A stretch of 64,000 bases of DNA from Psychroserpens sp041224425. GTDB lineage: Bacteria; Bacteroidota; Bacteroidia; Flavobacteriales; Flavobacteriaceae. The first letter of the stretch is position 1, and every line of letters starts with the position of its first letter. The notes beneath the pieces were generated by a model. That model was not told the origin of the DNA. It did no database searches and saw only the letters and a program-made list of their open reading frames with translations. Below are positions 1 to 9,035 of the stretch, piece after piece. The DNA lies in assembly GCF_041224425.1 (NCBI RefSeq), contig NZ_JBGFGL010000080.1:186001-250000 (forward strand). The letters run 5' to 3'. Made by a program: the position numbers and the translations under genes.

Positions 1-73
1 AAATACTAAGTATGGAATTTGTAAGGTTAGAAATCTTATTCTTCTTAGACTTCTTGTGTTTCTTTTTTGTCAT
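1..73 (-). CDS. rnr: Probable ribonuclease R, N-terminus only
   Basis: A minus-strand frame opens with ATG at 73 and runs off the window after 24 codons (MTKKKHKKSKKNKISNLTNS...). The very lysine-rich start followed by an N-L-T-x-x-I-L helix resembles the beginning of RNase R in Flavobacteriaceae. A divergent rnr/rpiB pair is also a familiar arrangement in that family. RNase R is a processive 3'-5' exoribonuclease acting in the cytoplasm on structured RNA. None of its RNB or S1 domains is inside the window, so the call rests on the first residues and the neighbour only. Confidence 0.5.
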   Translation of the reverse strand, partial: MTKKKHKKSKKNKISNLTNSILSI

Positions 74-666
74 GTAATTGTTATCATCATTTCATTTCCT
101 AAAAGTATTAGGAATTCATTCGTTGTGAACGCAATAGCAAGTGAAGTAAATCTATCGCGTTTGTACAAATCTACGGTTTAAATATTTAAATATGTTTTCA
201 TAATGTAAAATATTCTTTTAAAACTTGTTATCAACACATATATACATATCATCTTTTTTCTTTTAAAAATTTTAAAAAAATATAGTAATGATTATTGCCT
301 GTTAATTTGTGGAATAACTTTTTTTATTTTGATTTTGAAAAGTGAGTTATTATAATCTCTTAATATGTATTTAACATTAACTTTACATATAAATAGCTCA
401 TTTTTAGATGAATTTAAATTACTATTAACAGCTGTTTATAACGTATGTTGACAAGTTATTTTTAATAATTTACATCCTAAAAGCTGTTGGTATCTTAACA
501 ATTTGATGCTGATATCTCTACTAAAAATAGAAAGGTTATTTTTTGGTTATTTCATTTCGGTTTTTGTTTTGAAAAAAATATGTAATTCACAAAAAAATCT
601 TTTCAAAAATTACTTTTAGATATTAACAAGTCATGAGAAAAACTATTAACCGGTTTTTATTATTTG
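74..666. other. Long AT-rich divergent intergenic region
   Basis: About 590 bases lie between the divergent rnr and rpiB starts with no convincing ORF. The stretch is very AT-rich. It holds loose DnaA-box-like words (TTATCAACA near 229, TGTGGAATAA near 309) and a small AACAGCTGTT palindrome at 427-436. I see no tRNA, riboswitch or terminator in it. It must contain the rnr promoter, which I could not place with confidence. Confidence 0.5.
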
Positions 667-697
667 TAACTTTGTCAACAGTTGAATTTTCAACTGT
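667..697 (+). promoter_or_regulatory. rpiB promoter -7 box with adjacent inverted repeat
   Basis: TAACTTTG at 667-674 matches the Bacteroidota -7 consensus TAnnTTTG. It is followed at once by a 9-bp inverted repeat, ACAGTTGAA-TT-TTCAACTGT (678-697), about 34 bases before the rpiB ATG. The repeat would sit at or just after the transcription start. That suits a repressor operator or a 5' hairpin in the mRNA. I saw no clear -33 TTTG. Confidence 0.45.
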
Positions 698-730
698 AGT
701 TTTTTATCCATTACTTAAAATTCTTACACC

Positions 731-1165
731 ATGACTATTTCTATAGGAAACGATCACGCTGGAACTGACTATAAACACGCCATTGTAAAACATCTCGAAT
801 CAAAGGGAATTTCTGTAAAAAATTATGGAACAGATACAACAGGTAGTGTTGATTATCCAGACTTTGTACATCCAGTAGCTGAAGATGTCAGTTCTAAAAA
901 AGTAGATTTTGGAATTCTTATTTGTGGCAGTGGTAATGGTGTGGCTATGACAGCAAATAAACACCCAAAAGTGCGAGCTGGCTTATGTTGGATTAAAGAA
1001 ATTACCGAATTGACCAGGCAACATAACAATGCCAATATCTGTTGTATTCCTGCACGTTATACGTCTTTACAACAAGCCATTCAAATTGTAGATACATTTT
1101 TGGAAACCGAATTTGAAGGCGGTCGTCATCAAAATCGTGTAGATAAGATTCCGATGTCTTGTTAA
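731..1165 (+). CDS. rpiB: Ribose 5-phosphate isomerase B
   Basis: The 144-residue protein interconverts ribose 5-phosphate and ribulose 5-phosphate in the non-oxidative pentose phosphate pathway (LacAB/RpiB family, cytoplasmic dimer). The N-terminal GNDHAG stretch and the ICGSGNGVAMTANK segment around residues 63-77, containing the family's catalytic cysteine, are both present. Length is normal for RpiB. It is the first gene of a tight operon: the transporter gene starts 3 nt after its stop. The start was chosen because GNDHAG must lie very near the N-terminus and the -7 box is 57 bases upstream. Confidence 0.95.
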   Translation: MTISIGNDHAGTDYKHAIVKHLESKGISVKNYGTDTTGSVDYPDFVHPVAEDVSSKKVDFGILICGSGNGVAMTANKHPKVRAGLCWIKEITELTRQHNNANICCIPARYTSLQQAIQIVDTFLETEFEGGRHQNRVDKIPMSC

Positions 1166-1168
1166 TAT

Positions 1169-2080
1169 ATGAGTCACTCACACTCTCATAATCATTCACA
1201 TTCTGACTTAAAAGGTAGAAACCTTCTCATATCTATTGTTCTCAATATTATTATTACTACAGCTCAAGTTGTTGGTGGATTACTATCAGGTAGTTTATCC
1301 TTGTTGAGTGACGCACTTCATAATTTTAGTGATGTACTATCGCTTATTGTGAGTTATGTAGCTTCTAAATTATCAAAACGTAAAGCCTCCATCAATAGAA
1401 CATTTGGATATAAACGCGCTGAAATTTTAGCAGCTTTTGTCAACGCGGCTACTTTGATTATCGTTGCCGTTATACTTATTAAGGAAGCTATAGAACGTTT
1501 TAACAATCCGCAAGAAATCGAATCTAATGTGGTTATTTGGTTATCGTTAATAGCTATTCTAGCCAATGGTTTCAGTGTGCTTTTACTTCGAAAAGATTCT
1601 AAAAACAATATTAATATCAAATCGGCTTATCTTCACTTATTAACAGATATGTTAGCAAGTGTTGCTGTTCTTATTGGAGGTTTATTGATGAAGTATTATG
1701 AACTTTTTTGGGTCGATAGTGTGTTGACTTTATTGATTGCTTTGTATCTGATTTGGGTTGGCTATTACCTTTTAAAGGATTCAACTAAGATGTTAATGCT
1801 GTTTACTCCAGATCATATCAATATTAAAAATATTGTTTGGGAGGTTAATCAATTACCTAAAGTAAAAAAGCTTCATCATGTTCATATATGGAATTTAAGT
1901 GATGATGAATTACATTTGGAAGCGCATTTAGATTTAAATGAAGATATTTCAACAACAGAGTTTAATGTGTTACTTTCAGAAATAGAAACTCTTTTACAAA
2001 AGAACCATAATATAAACCACGTAACCATTCAGCCGGAATACAATAAGAAAGATCCTAAAGAAGTGATCGTTCAGGACTAA
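1169..2080 (+). CDS. Cation diffusion facilitator (zinc/cobalt/cadmium efflux)
   Basis: 303 residues with six predicted membrane helices and the CDF layout. A histidine-rich N-terminus (MSHSHSHNHSHSD) suggests metal capture. The LLSDALHNFSD segment in helix 2 and HLLTDML in helix 5 supply the Asp/His residues that form the transport metal site in this family. The cytoplasmic C-terminal domain (about 210-300) contains HHVHIWNLSDDELHLEAHL, the usual regulatory fold. CzcD/ZitB-type proteins exchange a divalent metal, mainly zinc, for protons. It lies between rpiB and a GNAT gene whose ATG overlaps its stop codon (TAATG). Exact metal specificity cannot be read from sequence. Confidence 0.92.
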   Translation: MSHSHSHNHSHSDLKGRNLLISIVLNIIITTAQVVGGLLSGSLSLLSDALHNFSDVLSLIVSYVASKLSKRKASINRTFGYKRAEILAAFVNAATLIIVAVILIKEAIERFNNPQEIESNVVIWLSLIAILANGFSVLLLRKDSKNNINIKSAYLHLLTDMLASVAVLIGGLLMKYYELFWVDSVLTLLIALYLIWVGYYLLKDSTKMLMLFTPDHINIKNIVWEVNQLPKVKKLHHVHIWNLSDDELHLEAHLDLNEDISTTEFNVLLSEIETLLQKNHNINHVTIQPEYNKKDPKEVIVQD

Positions 2081-2523
2081 TGATACAAATTACCGTAAAG
2101 CCATATCAAGATTTAAGTACAAAAGAACTATATGCCTTATTACAATTACGCAGTGAGGTGTTTGTTGTTGAGCAGGATTGTGTTTATCAGGATATTGATG
2201 GAAAAGACCAAAAAGCCCTTCATATTTTAGGTTATAAGAATGGAAACTTAATTGCGTATTCAAGAGTGTTTGCTCCTGGTGACTATTTTAAGGAAGCCAG
2301 TATAGGTAGAGTAGTGGTTAAAGCTTCAGAACGAAAGCACCAATATGGATACGATATTATGAAAGCTTCTATAAAAGCTATTGAAAAGCAGTTTAAGGAA
2401 ACCACTATCAAAGTATCAGCACAAACCTATCTAAAACGCTTTTACAACACTTTAGGATTTTTTGAAGTAGGAGAGGAGTACCTTGAAGATGGTATTCCGC
2501 ATGTAGCTATGATTAAATCTTAG
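2080..2523 (+). CDS. ElaA-like GNAT family N-acetyltransferase
   Basis: The 147-residue protein has the ElaA arrangement: LYALLQLRSEVFVVEQDCVYQDIDGKD at the N-terminus, then the acetyl-CoA binding core with IGRVVVKASERKHQYGYDIM (residues 75-95) and the C-terminal YNTLGFFEVGEEYLEDGIPHV signature. GNAT enzymes move acetyl from acetyl-CoA to an amine; the ElaA substrate is unknown. It is translationally coupled to the CDF gene by a one-base overlap and converges on the OmpA gene with a 4-base overlap of stop codons. Confidence 0.85.
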   Translation: MIQITVKPYQDLSTKELYALLQLRSEVFVVEQDCVYQDIDGKDQKALHILGYKNGNLIAYSRVFAPGDYFKEASIGRVVVKASERKHQYGYDIMKASIKAIEKQFKETTIKVSAQTYLKRFYNTLGFFEVGEEYLEDGIPHVAMIKS

Positions 2524-3356
2524 TTGGAATCGCCTACGTAAGTCACTAAAATCTCCACACGACGATCGTATTTAGGTTCACCTCCTAATGGGAACTTACG
2601 ACGCATTCCTACATATTTCATACGTTTTTTGCTAATTCCTTTTTTAGCTAGATAATCATAAATGTATTTTGCTCTTGCTACTGAAAGGTTCCGCTTTTTA
2701 GTCTTTCTATCAATAGCATCTCTACTAAATTGAGTACAGCATACATGGCCTTGGATGGTAAAATAGATGTCTTTTCGCTCAAGAAGTGCTTTTGCTATAT
2801 TTTCAAGCACAGGCTTCGATTCGGGTAATAACTTACTGTAACCTGTCTTAAATAGGATATTATCCAATGTGAATTTATCACCAGCTTTTAGTTCGCCTTT
2901 GATAATTTCCTCTACGGTAGGTTTTTCCTCAATTTTAGGTGTTCGAGGCGGATCGTATGGTTGTACAATGATTTCTACTTTTCTGTTTAAACCTCTGATT
3001 TTATGAACGTCTTGTTCCTTAATCAATTTCAAAAGAATTTTACCTTTACCATCAACATTGGTAATAATGCTTTCGTCAAATTCATTGTTTGAGAAAATAG
3101 TTTTTATGGAATTGGCTCTGTTTTGTGATAACACCAGATTGTAATCATCACTTCCTCTATCATCTGTAAAGCCATAAATGGAAACCTTCTTGATATCCAT
3201 ACCTTCAATTTCTGAAAGAAATAAAAGGAGTCTGTAATGCTCTGTTGGTGGAACCTCAAACTCATCTGTTTCAAAATAAACCTCATGAGTCATCACTTTC
3301 GTTTGTCCGAAAAGTAGTGATGTAAATAACAGAGCTATGAAAACAATTTTTTTCAT
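2520..3356 (-). CDS. OmpA-family protein with two OmpA-like domains
   Basis: 278 residues with a signal peptide (MKKIVFIALLFTSLLFGQ). Two OmpA/MotB-like peptidoglycan-binding modules can be seen. The first, about 25-130, has the YGFTDDRGSDDYNLVLSQNRA motif. The second, about 160-270, has FKTGYSKLLPESKPVLENIAK, then QGHVCCTQ, and ends in KYVGMRRKFPLGGEPKYDRRVEILV. There is no beta-barrel, so it is probably periplasmic or outer-membrane associated and tethers the envelope to peptidoglycan. It lies 57 bases downstream of ctpA on the same strand. The second domain has HVCCTQ where NGHTD is usual, so binding there may be altered. Confidence 0.82.
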   Translation of the reverse strand: MKKIVFIALLFTSLLFGQTKVMTHEVYFETDEFEVPPTEHYRLLLFLSEIEGMDIKKVSIYGFTDDRGSDDYNLVLSQNRANSIKTIFSNNEFDESIITNVDGKGKILLKLIKEQDVHKIRGLNRKVEIIVQPYDPPRTPKIEEKPTVEEIIKGELKAGDKFTLDNILFKTGYSKLLPESKPVLENIAKALLERKDIYFTIQGHVCCTQFSRDAIDRKTKKRNLSVARAKYIYDYLAKKGISKKRMKYVGMRRKFPLGGEPKYDRRVEILVTYVGDSN

Positions 3357-3413
3357 AAATGCGATTTGGTTGCCTCCAATATAGTTGATTTAGGGCTTTA
3401 TATCAAATTTCAA

Positions 3414-5051
3414 CTAGTTCAGGTAGCCATTATATTCTGAAAGGTCACCTAAAATATCTTTCCCTTTCTGGATTTCAGGGTTGGTAGCTTTATAATATTC
3501 ATAAAGACCTTCTCGGTAAAAATAACGCTTAACTATTTCCTCTGATAGTAACGCTAAAATCTCCGATTTATTAGCATCGATAGCTTGATTTTTATAACGA
3601 TTTAAAGCATTTAGCAAATCTTCATAATCAGTATCGATTGCAGTTCCAATCTTTTCTTCCTTGGCAATCAAATACGCTTCGGCAAATGCCTTTTCAGCTT
3701 TTGTTTCAAAGTTGAAATTATTGGTTCTCAAGAAATTTTTAAAACTATTGAATTCGGCCTCTGTGAGTTCAAAAGATTCTAATTCTGCTGGCTTAGGATG
3801 ACTATAATAATACTCGGTAGCATATTTAAAAATAAGATTATCATCTAAAATAGCATTGGTAATCGGACTTTCTTTAGTGACCTCTAATTCTAAATCAGGT
3901 TGTATACCACCACCATCATAAACAGTTCGTCCTTTCTTGGTTTTAAAAGCCGTGTAGTTTTCACGTTTGACGCGAGTTGCCTTTCCATTTTCATCTCTAT
4001 TCCAATAATCCAATGCTTGAATACAACGACCAGAAGGTGTGTAATACCTGGAAATAGTAATCTTGATTTGTGTGCCATAAGTTAAAGGTTTCGGACGCTG
4101 CACCAATCCTTTTCCAAAACTTCGTGCTCCAATAACAACCGCACGATCGAGATCTTGCAAGGCACCAGAGACGATTTCACTTGCAGAAGCACTTCTACCA
4201 TCAATAAGAACCACAACTGGAATTTCAGTGTCTTCAGGTTCTCTTTGTGTGTAATATGTTTTATTGTACTTTTTTACTTTAGATTTTGTGGTCACCACCA
4301 ATTGGTTTTTAGGAACGAAGAGATTGGTGACATTAACAGCTTCTGTTAATAATCCTCCAGGATTTCCTCTTAAATCTAAAATGATTTTTTTAGCACCTTG
4401 GTTCTTTAAAGCTCTTAAGGCACTTTTGGTCTCTGAAGACGCTTGTCGGGTAAACTTTCGTAAGACAATATAACCTACTTCCTCGTCCACCATTGAATAA
4501 TGAGGAACAGCATTAATTTCAACTGCTTCCCGCTTAATTGTAGCAGTTTTTTCTTGACCTTGTCTCAAATAGGTTACGGTTACATCAGAACCTGCGGCAC
4601 CTTGTAATAAATTACCAGCATCGTCCTTAAAATCAGAAACCACAACATTATCCACTTTAATTATTTCATCTCCAGCATTAAGTCCAGCTTTATCAGCAGC
4701 ATAGCCTTTATAGGGTTCAATGATTACCAATTTATCTTTTAAGGTTAATACATTAGCACCAATACCTGTGTAATCACCAGAGTTATTGATTCTTGAAGCT
4801 TCAACATCTTGCTCATTATAGTAATTGGTATAAGGATCTAAATCTTCTAACATGCTCTTTATAGCTGTATCCATAAGATCTCCAGGATTGGTTTCATCAA
4901 CATAGTTCATGTTGAGTTCCTTAAATACTGTGGTGAAGATTTCAATTTGTTTGGCTACCTCAAAAAGGTCGCTTTTAAATGCTGTTGAGCCAATAAAAAT
5001 TAAAAGCGCCAAAAGCGGAATGATAAAACGTTTTTTAAATTTATTTTTCAT
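3414..5051 (-). CDS. ctpA: S41 carboxy-terminal processing peptidase
   Basis: 545 residues. After a signal/anchor helix come a helical region, a PDZ domain (about 85-165, with GIGANV and AGDEIIKVD), and the S41 protease core. The catalytic serine lies in GRSASASEIVSGAL and the lysine in ARSFGKGLVQ, the usual Ser/Lys dyad. The ~120-residue tail after the core is common in Bacteroidota CtpA proteins. It cleaves proteins at their C-terminus in the periplasm. It follows rnpA by only 11 bases, so the two are probably co-transcribed. Confidence 0.93.
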   Translation of the reverse strand: MKNKFKKRFIIPLLALLIFIGSTAFKSDLFEVAKQIEIFTTVFKELNMNYVDETNPGDLMDTAIKSMLEDLDPYTNYYNEQDVEASRINNSGDYTGIGANVLTLKDKLVIIEPYKGYAADKAGLNAGDEIIKVDNVVVSDFKDDAGNLLQGAAGSDVTVTYLRQGQEKTATIKREAVEINAVPHYSMVDEEVGYIVLRKFTRQASSETKSALRALKNQGAKKIILDLRGNPGGLLTEAVNVTNLFVPKNQLVVTTKSKVKKYNKTYYTQREPEDTEIPVVVLIDGRSASASEIVSGALQDLDRAVVIGARSFGKGLVQRPKPLTYGTQIKITISRYYTPSGRCIQALDYWNRDENGKATRVKRENYTAFKTKKGRTVYDGGGIQPDLELEVTKESPITNAILDDNLIFKYATEYYYSHPKPAELESFELTEAEFNSFKNFLRTNNFNFETKAEKAFAEAYLIAKEEKIGTAIDTDYEDLLNALNRYKNQAIDANKSEILALLSEEIVKRYFYREGLYEYYKATNPEIQKGKDILGDLSEYNGYLN

Positions 5052-5062
5052 AACTAAATTTT

Positions 5063-5437
5063 TTATGGTTGGGACATTTTTTCACGAAAGCTATTTAATA
5101 GCGTTTTCATTTTTTTGTCTATAGAAGCAAAATCTGCGCCATCTTTACCAAGATACAAAATCATTAACGCATAAGAGCCTGAAATGTTGTTAAAATATAC
5201 CGCCTTGTTAAGCCTATAAGCTTCTCTTAATAAGCGTTTGATTCGGTTTCTATCAACGGCTTTTTTAAAATTTCGCTTACTTACAGAAACACCGGTTTTC
5301 ATTGTTGCTCCGTCATCAAAAGTTGTTTTTAGATATACTAATTTCAAAGGAAAAACAGTTAGTGATTTTCCTTGTGAAAATAGCTCTTCTATCAACTTTT
5401 GGCTTTTCAGCTTTTCTTTTTTTGAATATGAGAACAA
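5063..5437 (-). CDS. rnpA: Ribonuclease P protein component
   Basis: 124 residues. It binds the RNase P RNA and helps remove the 5' leader from pre-tRNA. The RNR signature is visible as FKKAVDRNRIKRLLREAYRLN (residues 56-76), preceded by the GVSVSKRNFK strand. Normal length. The usual partner rpmH is not adjacent here; ctpA follows instead, 11 bases downstream. Confidence 0.93.
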   Translation of the reverse strand: MFSYSKKEKLKSQKLIEELFSQGKSLTVFPLKLVYLKTTFDDGATMKTGVSVSKRNFKKAVDRNRIKRLLREAYRLNKAVYFNNISGSYALMILYLGKDGADFASIDKKMKTLLNSFREKMSQP

Positions 5438-5531
5438 GGTGTTGGTCTTTTGTTTGAATTCTCTAATAAGAATCTATTATAGCAATATAGTAAAAGAGTC
5501 TAAAGCTAAATGCATGCTAAGACATTAAATA

Positions 5532-7403
5532 CTAATTATTTTTCTTTCGGTTGTACGTATTGTTTTCCCTATCCACATCTGCCATAAACCCAGAAGGGTC
5601 AATTTCTGCAGATTTTATTTTTTTTGAAGTTTCAAAAGAATAAGTTGGATATGCCCAAGCCCAATCACTTAGAATTGTTGCTGAAGTTGGCTTTTCTCCT
5701 CGCATTTGACGAAGCGGAATATAAAATTGTTCTTGAGTATCATCAGTATACGTAATGGTTATATCAATAGGCATAGGCATGAGTCCGATGCGTTCAAGTG
5801 TTACGCTGCGTTTATCAACAGTTTTGATACCATAATCGATTGTATTTGTGGTTTGAGCAAAATCTATAAAATACCAATCGAGTTCAAGTCCAGAAACCTT
5901 TTCTGCTGTACGAATGATATCAAATGGCTTAGGGTGTTTGAAAGCGAAATCACGATAATACTTTTTGATTGTTTTTTTGACTTGATCTTCACCAATAATA
6001 TATCTAAGCTGAGACAAAAATACAGCACCTTTGCTATAAGCAGCTCTGCTATAAGCTTTGTTTGAAGCATAGCGATCTGCATGTGTTGTTAAGGGTTGTT
6101 CATATCCTGAATTAGCAAAACCAACATAGCGTTCATAGGCTGTTTCTTGGGCATTTTCTTTATTCGTTCCCTTGATTACATTCAAGGCTTCATCTTCAAT
6201 ATAACTTGTAAGGCCTTCATCCATCCATTCGTGCTTAGATTCATTACTGGCGACAACAAATTGAAACCAATTATGGGCAATTTCATGAGACACAACACTT
6301 AAAAGACTATTGAAGCTGCGTTCTCCTGTTATAAATGTGCACATGCCATATTCCATTCCGCCATCACCTGCTTGAATTATGGAATATTGTTGATAAGGAT
6401 ATAAACCAATATTCAAATTATAATATTCAAAAAAATCAGCTGCTTTAGATTGTATAGCTTTCCAATTATTTAGGTATTCTGAATCCATGTCCTTTTTGTA
6501 AAGAAAATGGAGCATTGGGCCGTCTTTCATTTGAAAAGTATCGTGCCTGTAATCTGGATCTGCAGCCCAAGAAAAATCATGAACATTGGGCGCTTTAAAA
6601 TGCCATACCAGCTTATCACCATCTGTAATCACATTTTTCTTCGCATAACCATGACCAATTTCTTCAGGATTTTGTAAATATCCTGTGCCTCCAATCGTAT
6701 AATGTTTATCTATTGCGATTTTTACATCGTAATCACCCCAAACACCATAAAATTCTCTTCCGATATAAGGATCTGCATGCCAACCTTCATCATCATACTC
6801 AGCTAACTTTGGGTACCATTGTCCCATAGATAATGCAACCCCTTCTTTACTGTTCCTTCCGGAACGACGAATCTGTAAAGGCACTTGACCTCTAAAGACC
6901 ATATCAAATTCGACTTTCTCTCCAGGATTAATACCTTTATCAAGGTGGACCTCTAATATTGTTCCTTCAACTTTATATGTTAGTGGTTTTCCGTTTACGG
7001 AAAGCGATATCACTTTTAAATACCCTATTTCGTTTGGCTGTAATTTAGCTATTCGGCTTTCATAAAGAGGCTGATTTTTACCCTCAATATTTTGGGCTAA
7101 GCGCTTATCGGGATCTGAAATACTTTGAACCCTCGCATCCATTTCACTTCCTGGTTGGAATGCATTAAAATACAAATGATAGAATACGTTATTGAGTTCA
7201 TCAGGAGAGTTATTGGTATAAATAATTTTTTGCGTCCCAGTGTATTGGTACGTTTCAACATCCATATCTATGTTCATGATATAATCTGCTTGCTGTTGCC
7301 AATAGGAGTCTGACTTATACGTCATTTTTGGTTTTTGAGCACTCATACACAGAGTCGACAAAAAGACTAAAAAACAGAAGCTAAATGCAAAAAGAGATTT
7401 CAT
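5532..7403 (-). CDS. Secreted M1-family metallopeptidase
   Basis: 623 residues with an N-terminal signal peptide ending near CMSAQ. The zinc site HEIAHNWFQ with the downstream glutamate in WMDEGLTSYIED (residues ~375-410) is the gluzincin HExxH-x18-E pattern. The substrate-side motif is GGMEYGM, not GAMEN, as in Bacteroidota M1 relatives. It trims N-terminal residues from peptides outside the inner membrane. It lies 17 bases downstream of a secreted S8 peptidase on the same strand, which suggests a peptide-scavenging operon with the MBL gene at its head. Confidence 0.92.
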   Translation of the reverse strand: MKSLFAFSFCFLVFLSTLCMSAQKPKMTYKSDSYWQQQADYIMNIDMDVETYQYTGTQKIIYTNNSPDELNNVFYHLYFNAFQPGSEMDARVQSISDPDKRLAQNIEGKNQPLYESRIAKLQPNEIGYLKVISLSVNGKPLTYKVEGTILEVHLDKGINPGEKVEFDMVFRGQVPLQIRRSGRNSKEGVALSMGQWYPKLAEYDDEGWHADPYIGREFYGVWGDYDVKIAIDKHYTIGGTGYLQNPEEIGHGYAKKNVITDGDKLVWHFKAPNVHDFSWAADPDYRHDTFQMKDGPMLHFLYKKDMDSEYLNNWKAIQSKAADFFEYYNLNIGLYPYQQYSIIQAGDGGMEYGMCTFITGERSFNSLLSVVSHEIAHNWFQFVVASNESKHEWMDEGLTSYIEDEALNVIKGTNKENAQETAYERYVGFANSGYEQPLTTHADRYASNKAYSRAAYSKGAVFLSQLRYIIGEDQVKKTIKKYYRDFAFKHPKPFDIIRTAEKVSGLELDWYFIDFAQTTNTIDYGIKTVDKRSVTLERIGLMPMPIDITITYTDDTQEQFYIPLRQMRGEKPTSATILSDWAWAYPTYSFETSKKIKSAEIDPSGFMADVDRENNTYNRKKNN

Positions 7404-7420
7404 GAAGTAGGTCTATTGGA

Positions 7421-9034
7421 TTATTGATTTGCTAGCTGTGAAGCCATAATAAGGGCGTTGTAGGCATTAACTATTTTTCCTGATTTAGAGATATCAGATA
7501 AGTTTTTAATGGTTTTGGATTTACCCACCATCACCTTAGCACTGATTGGCAATCCAGATTGTATTAAAATTTGTTTTACCTGAGATGCGGTTAAATTAGG
7601 ATACTGTGAACGAATTAAAGCAGCAACACCAGTTACATTTGGCGCAGCCATTGAGGTTCCGTCCTTAGATTCATAATTATTGTTAGGAGTAGAAGAGTAG
7701 ATGTCTGATCCAGGCGCAAAAACATCCACATTAACTTTTCCATAATTAGAATAATCTGCCACCAAGTTTGCACCATATCTAGGATTTAAGGCTCCTACAG
7801 TAATAAAATTGTCGGCAATTTCAGCTTCCGTTCCTTTGGCATCATTAGGATAATTGCTGTTAATATCAACATTATCAGAATCATTACCGGAGCCATGAAC
7901 TATTAATACATCATGTGCTGCAGCATAAACAATAGATTCCCTTACCCAATCACTATGTGGAGAAAAGGCTTTTCCAAAACTCATGTTAATAACCTTAGCA
8001 CCATTATCTACAGCATATCTAATTGCTAAAGCCACGTCTTTATCATATTCATCACCATTTGGAGTGCTTCTAATAGCCATTAACCTAGCATTATTGGCAA
8101 CACCCTTCATGCCCTTACCATTGTTTCGTTCGGCTAAAATAATGCCACTGACATGCGTTCCATGGCTTTCATTTTCGTTAACAGGACGAGGATTATTGTT
8201 TCCATAGCCAACATCAGAAAGATCGTTTATATCATCATTTATTTTTCGGCCCTTAAAGTTCTTGTTAAGTTGGTAATCTAAGCGATCATTAATTGTCACC
8301 AAATCACCCTCAATGGCTTTTATAAAATCAGACACAGGGTCATATCCATAAGCATAGATGCTTTTTACAATGGCAATGGCTTGTTGTAAGTTTTGATCTT
8401 CAGTTTTTATTGAAGACACCTCGTCTTTGGTATAATCTTTTTTGTTTAAATGAAGGACAATTAAATCATTGGCCTGCTTGACCTGTTGTAAAAGTTGGGT
8501 AGACTGTGTTTTAAGTTGGGAATACTTTTGGTATTCTGTGTTATATAAATTTTGCGCCTCAGTATATCTTGGATGATTGGTTTGACCTGAAGCCAACAGC
8601 CTTACATATTCAAACTGTTCATAATAGGTGTCTCCAATAAAATTCCAACCATGGATATCATCAACATACCCATTGTTATCATCGTCTTTACCATTATTGG
8701 GAATCTCATCTGTATTTACCCAAAGCACGTCATCTAAATCTTCATGATCGATATCTGTTGCTGAATCGATAACGGCGACGATAACGGTTTTTCCTTTTCT
8801 GTTTTTTATGATTTCATTATACGCCTTATCAACACTCATTCCAGGAATTGTATCATTCGCCAAATCGAGGTGTTGCCAATTGTGTAATTCTTCTTCAGTG
8901 AGATCTGAGATCTTTAAGGGCGAACTATCAATGTTTTCTATGGGCGTAGAAATGATTCCTGAAGAACTACCACAGCTCACGAATAGAGTTGAAATAACTA
9001 AACAAAGAAGACTATATTTTATATGTAGTTTCAT
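7421..9034 (-). CDS. Subtilisin-like S8 serine peptidase, lipoprotein
   Basis: 537 residues. The lipobox (TLFVSC at 19-24, then GSSSG) predicts lipid anchoring. The triad is visible: Asp in VIDSATDIDHEDL, His in ESHGTHVSGI, Ser in DGTSMAAPNVTG. An insertion of about 150 residues separates the Asp and His blocks; it is helical and charged, as in many Bacteroidota S8 proteins. There is no T9SS tail. It lies between the MBL gene (1-base gap) and the M1 peptidase (17-base gap), so the three are probably one transcript. Confidence 0.92.
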   Translation of the reverse strand: MKLHIKYSLLCLVISTLFVSCGSSSGIISTPIENIDSSPLKISDLTEEELHNWQHLDLANDTIPGMSVDKAYNEIIKNRKGKTVIVAVIDSATDIDHEDLDDVLWVNTDEIPNNGKDDDNNGYVDDIHGWNFIGDTYYEQFEYVRLLASGQTNHPRYTEAQNLYNTEYQKYSQLKTQSTQLLQQVKQANDLIVLHLNKKDYTKDEVSSIKTEDQNLQQAIAIVKSIYAYGYDPVSDFIKAIEGDLVTINDRLDYQLNKNFKGRKINDDINDLSDVGYGNNNPRPVNENESHGTHVSGIILAERNNGKGMKGVANNARLMAIRSTPNGDEYDKDVALAIRYAVDNGAKVINMSFGKAFSPHSDWVRESIVYAAAHDVLIVHGSGNDSDNVDINSNYPNDAKGTEAEIADNFITVGALNPRYGANLVADYSNYGKVNVDVFAPGSDIYSSTPNNNYESKDGTSMAAPNVTGVAALIRSQYPNLTASQVKQILIQSGLPISAKVMVGKSKTIKNLSDISKSGKIVNAYNALIMASQLANQ

Positions 9035-9035
9035 A

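Noticed and set aside
5238..5528. 96-codon plus-strand ORF over rnpA
   Set aside because: Antisense shadow of rnpA with no conserved features.
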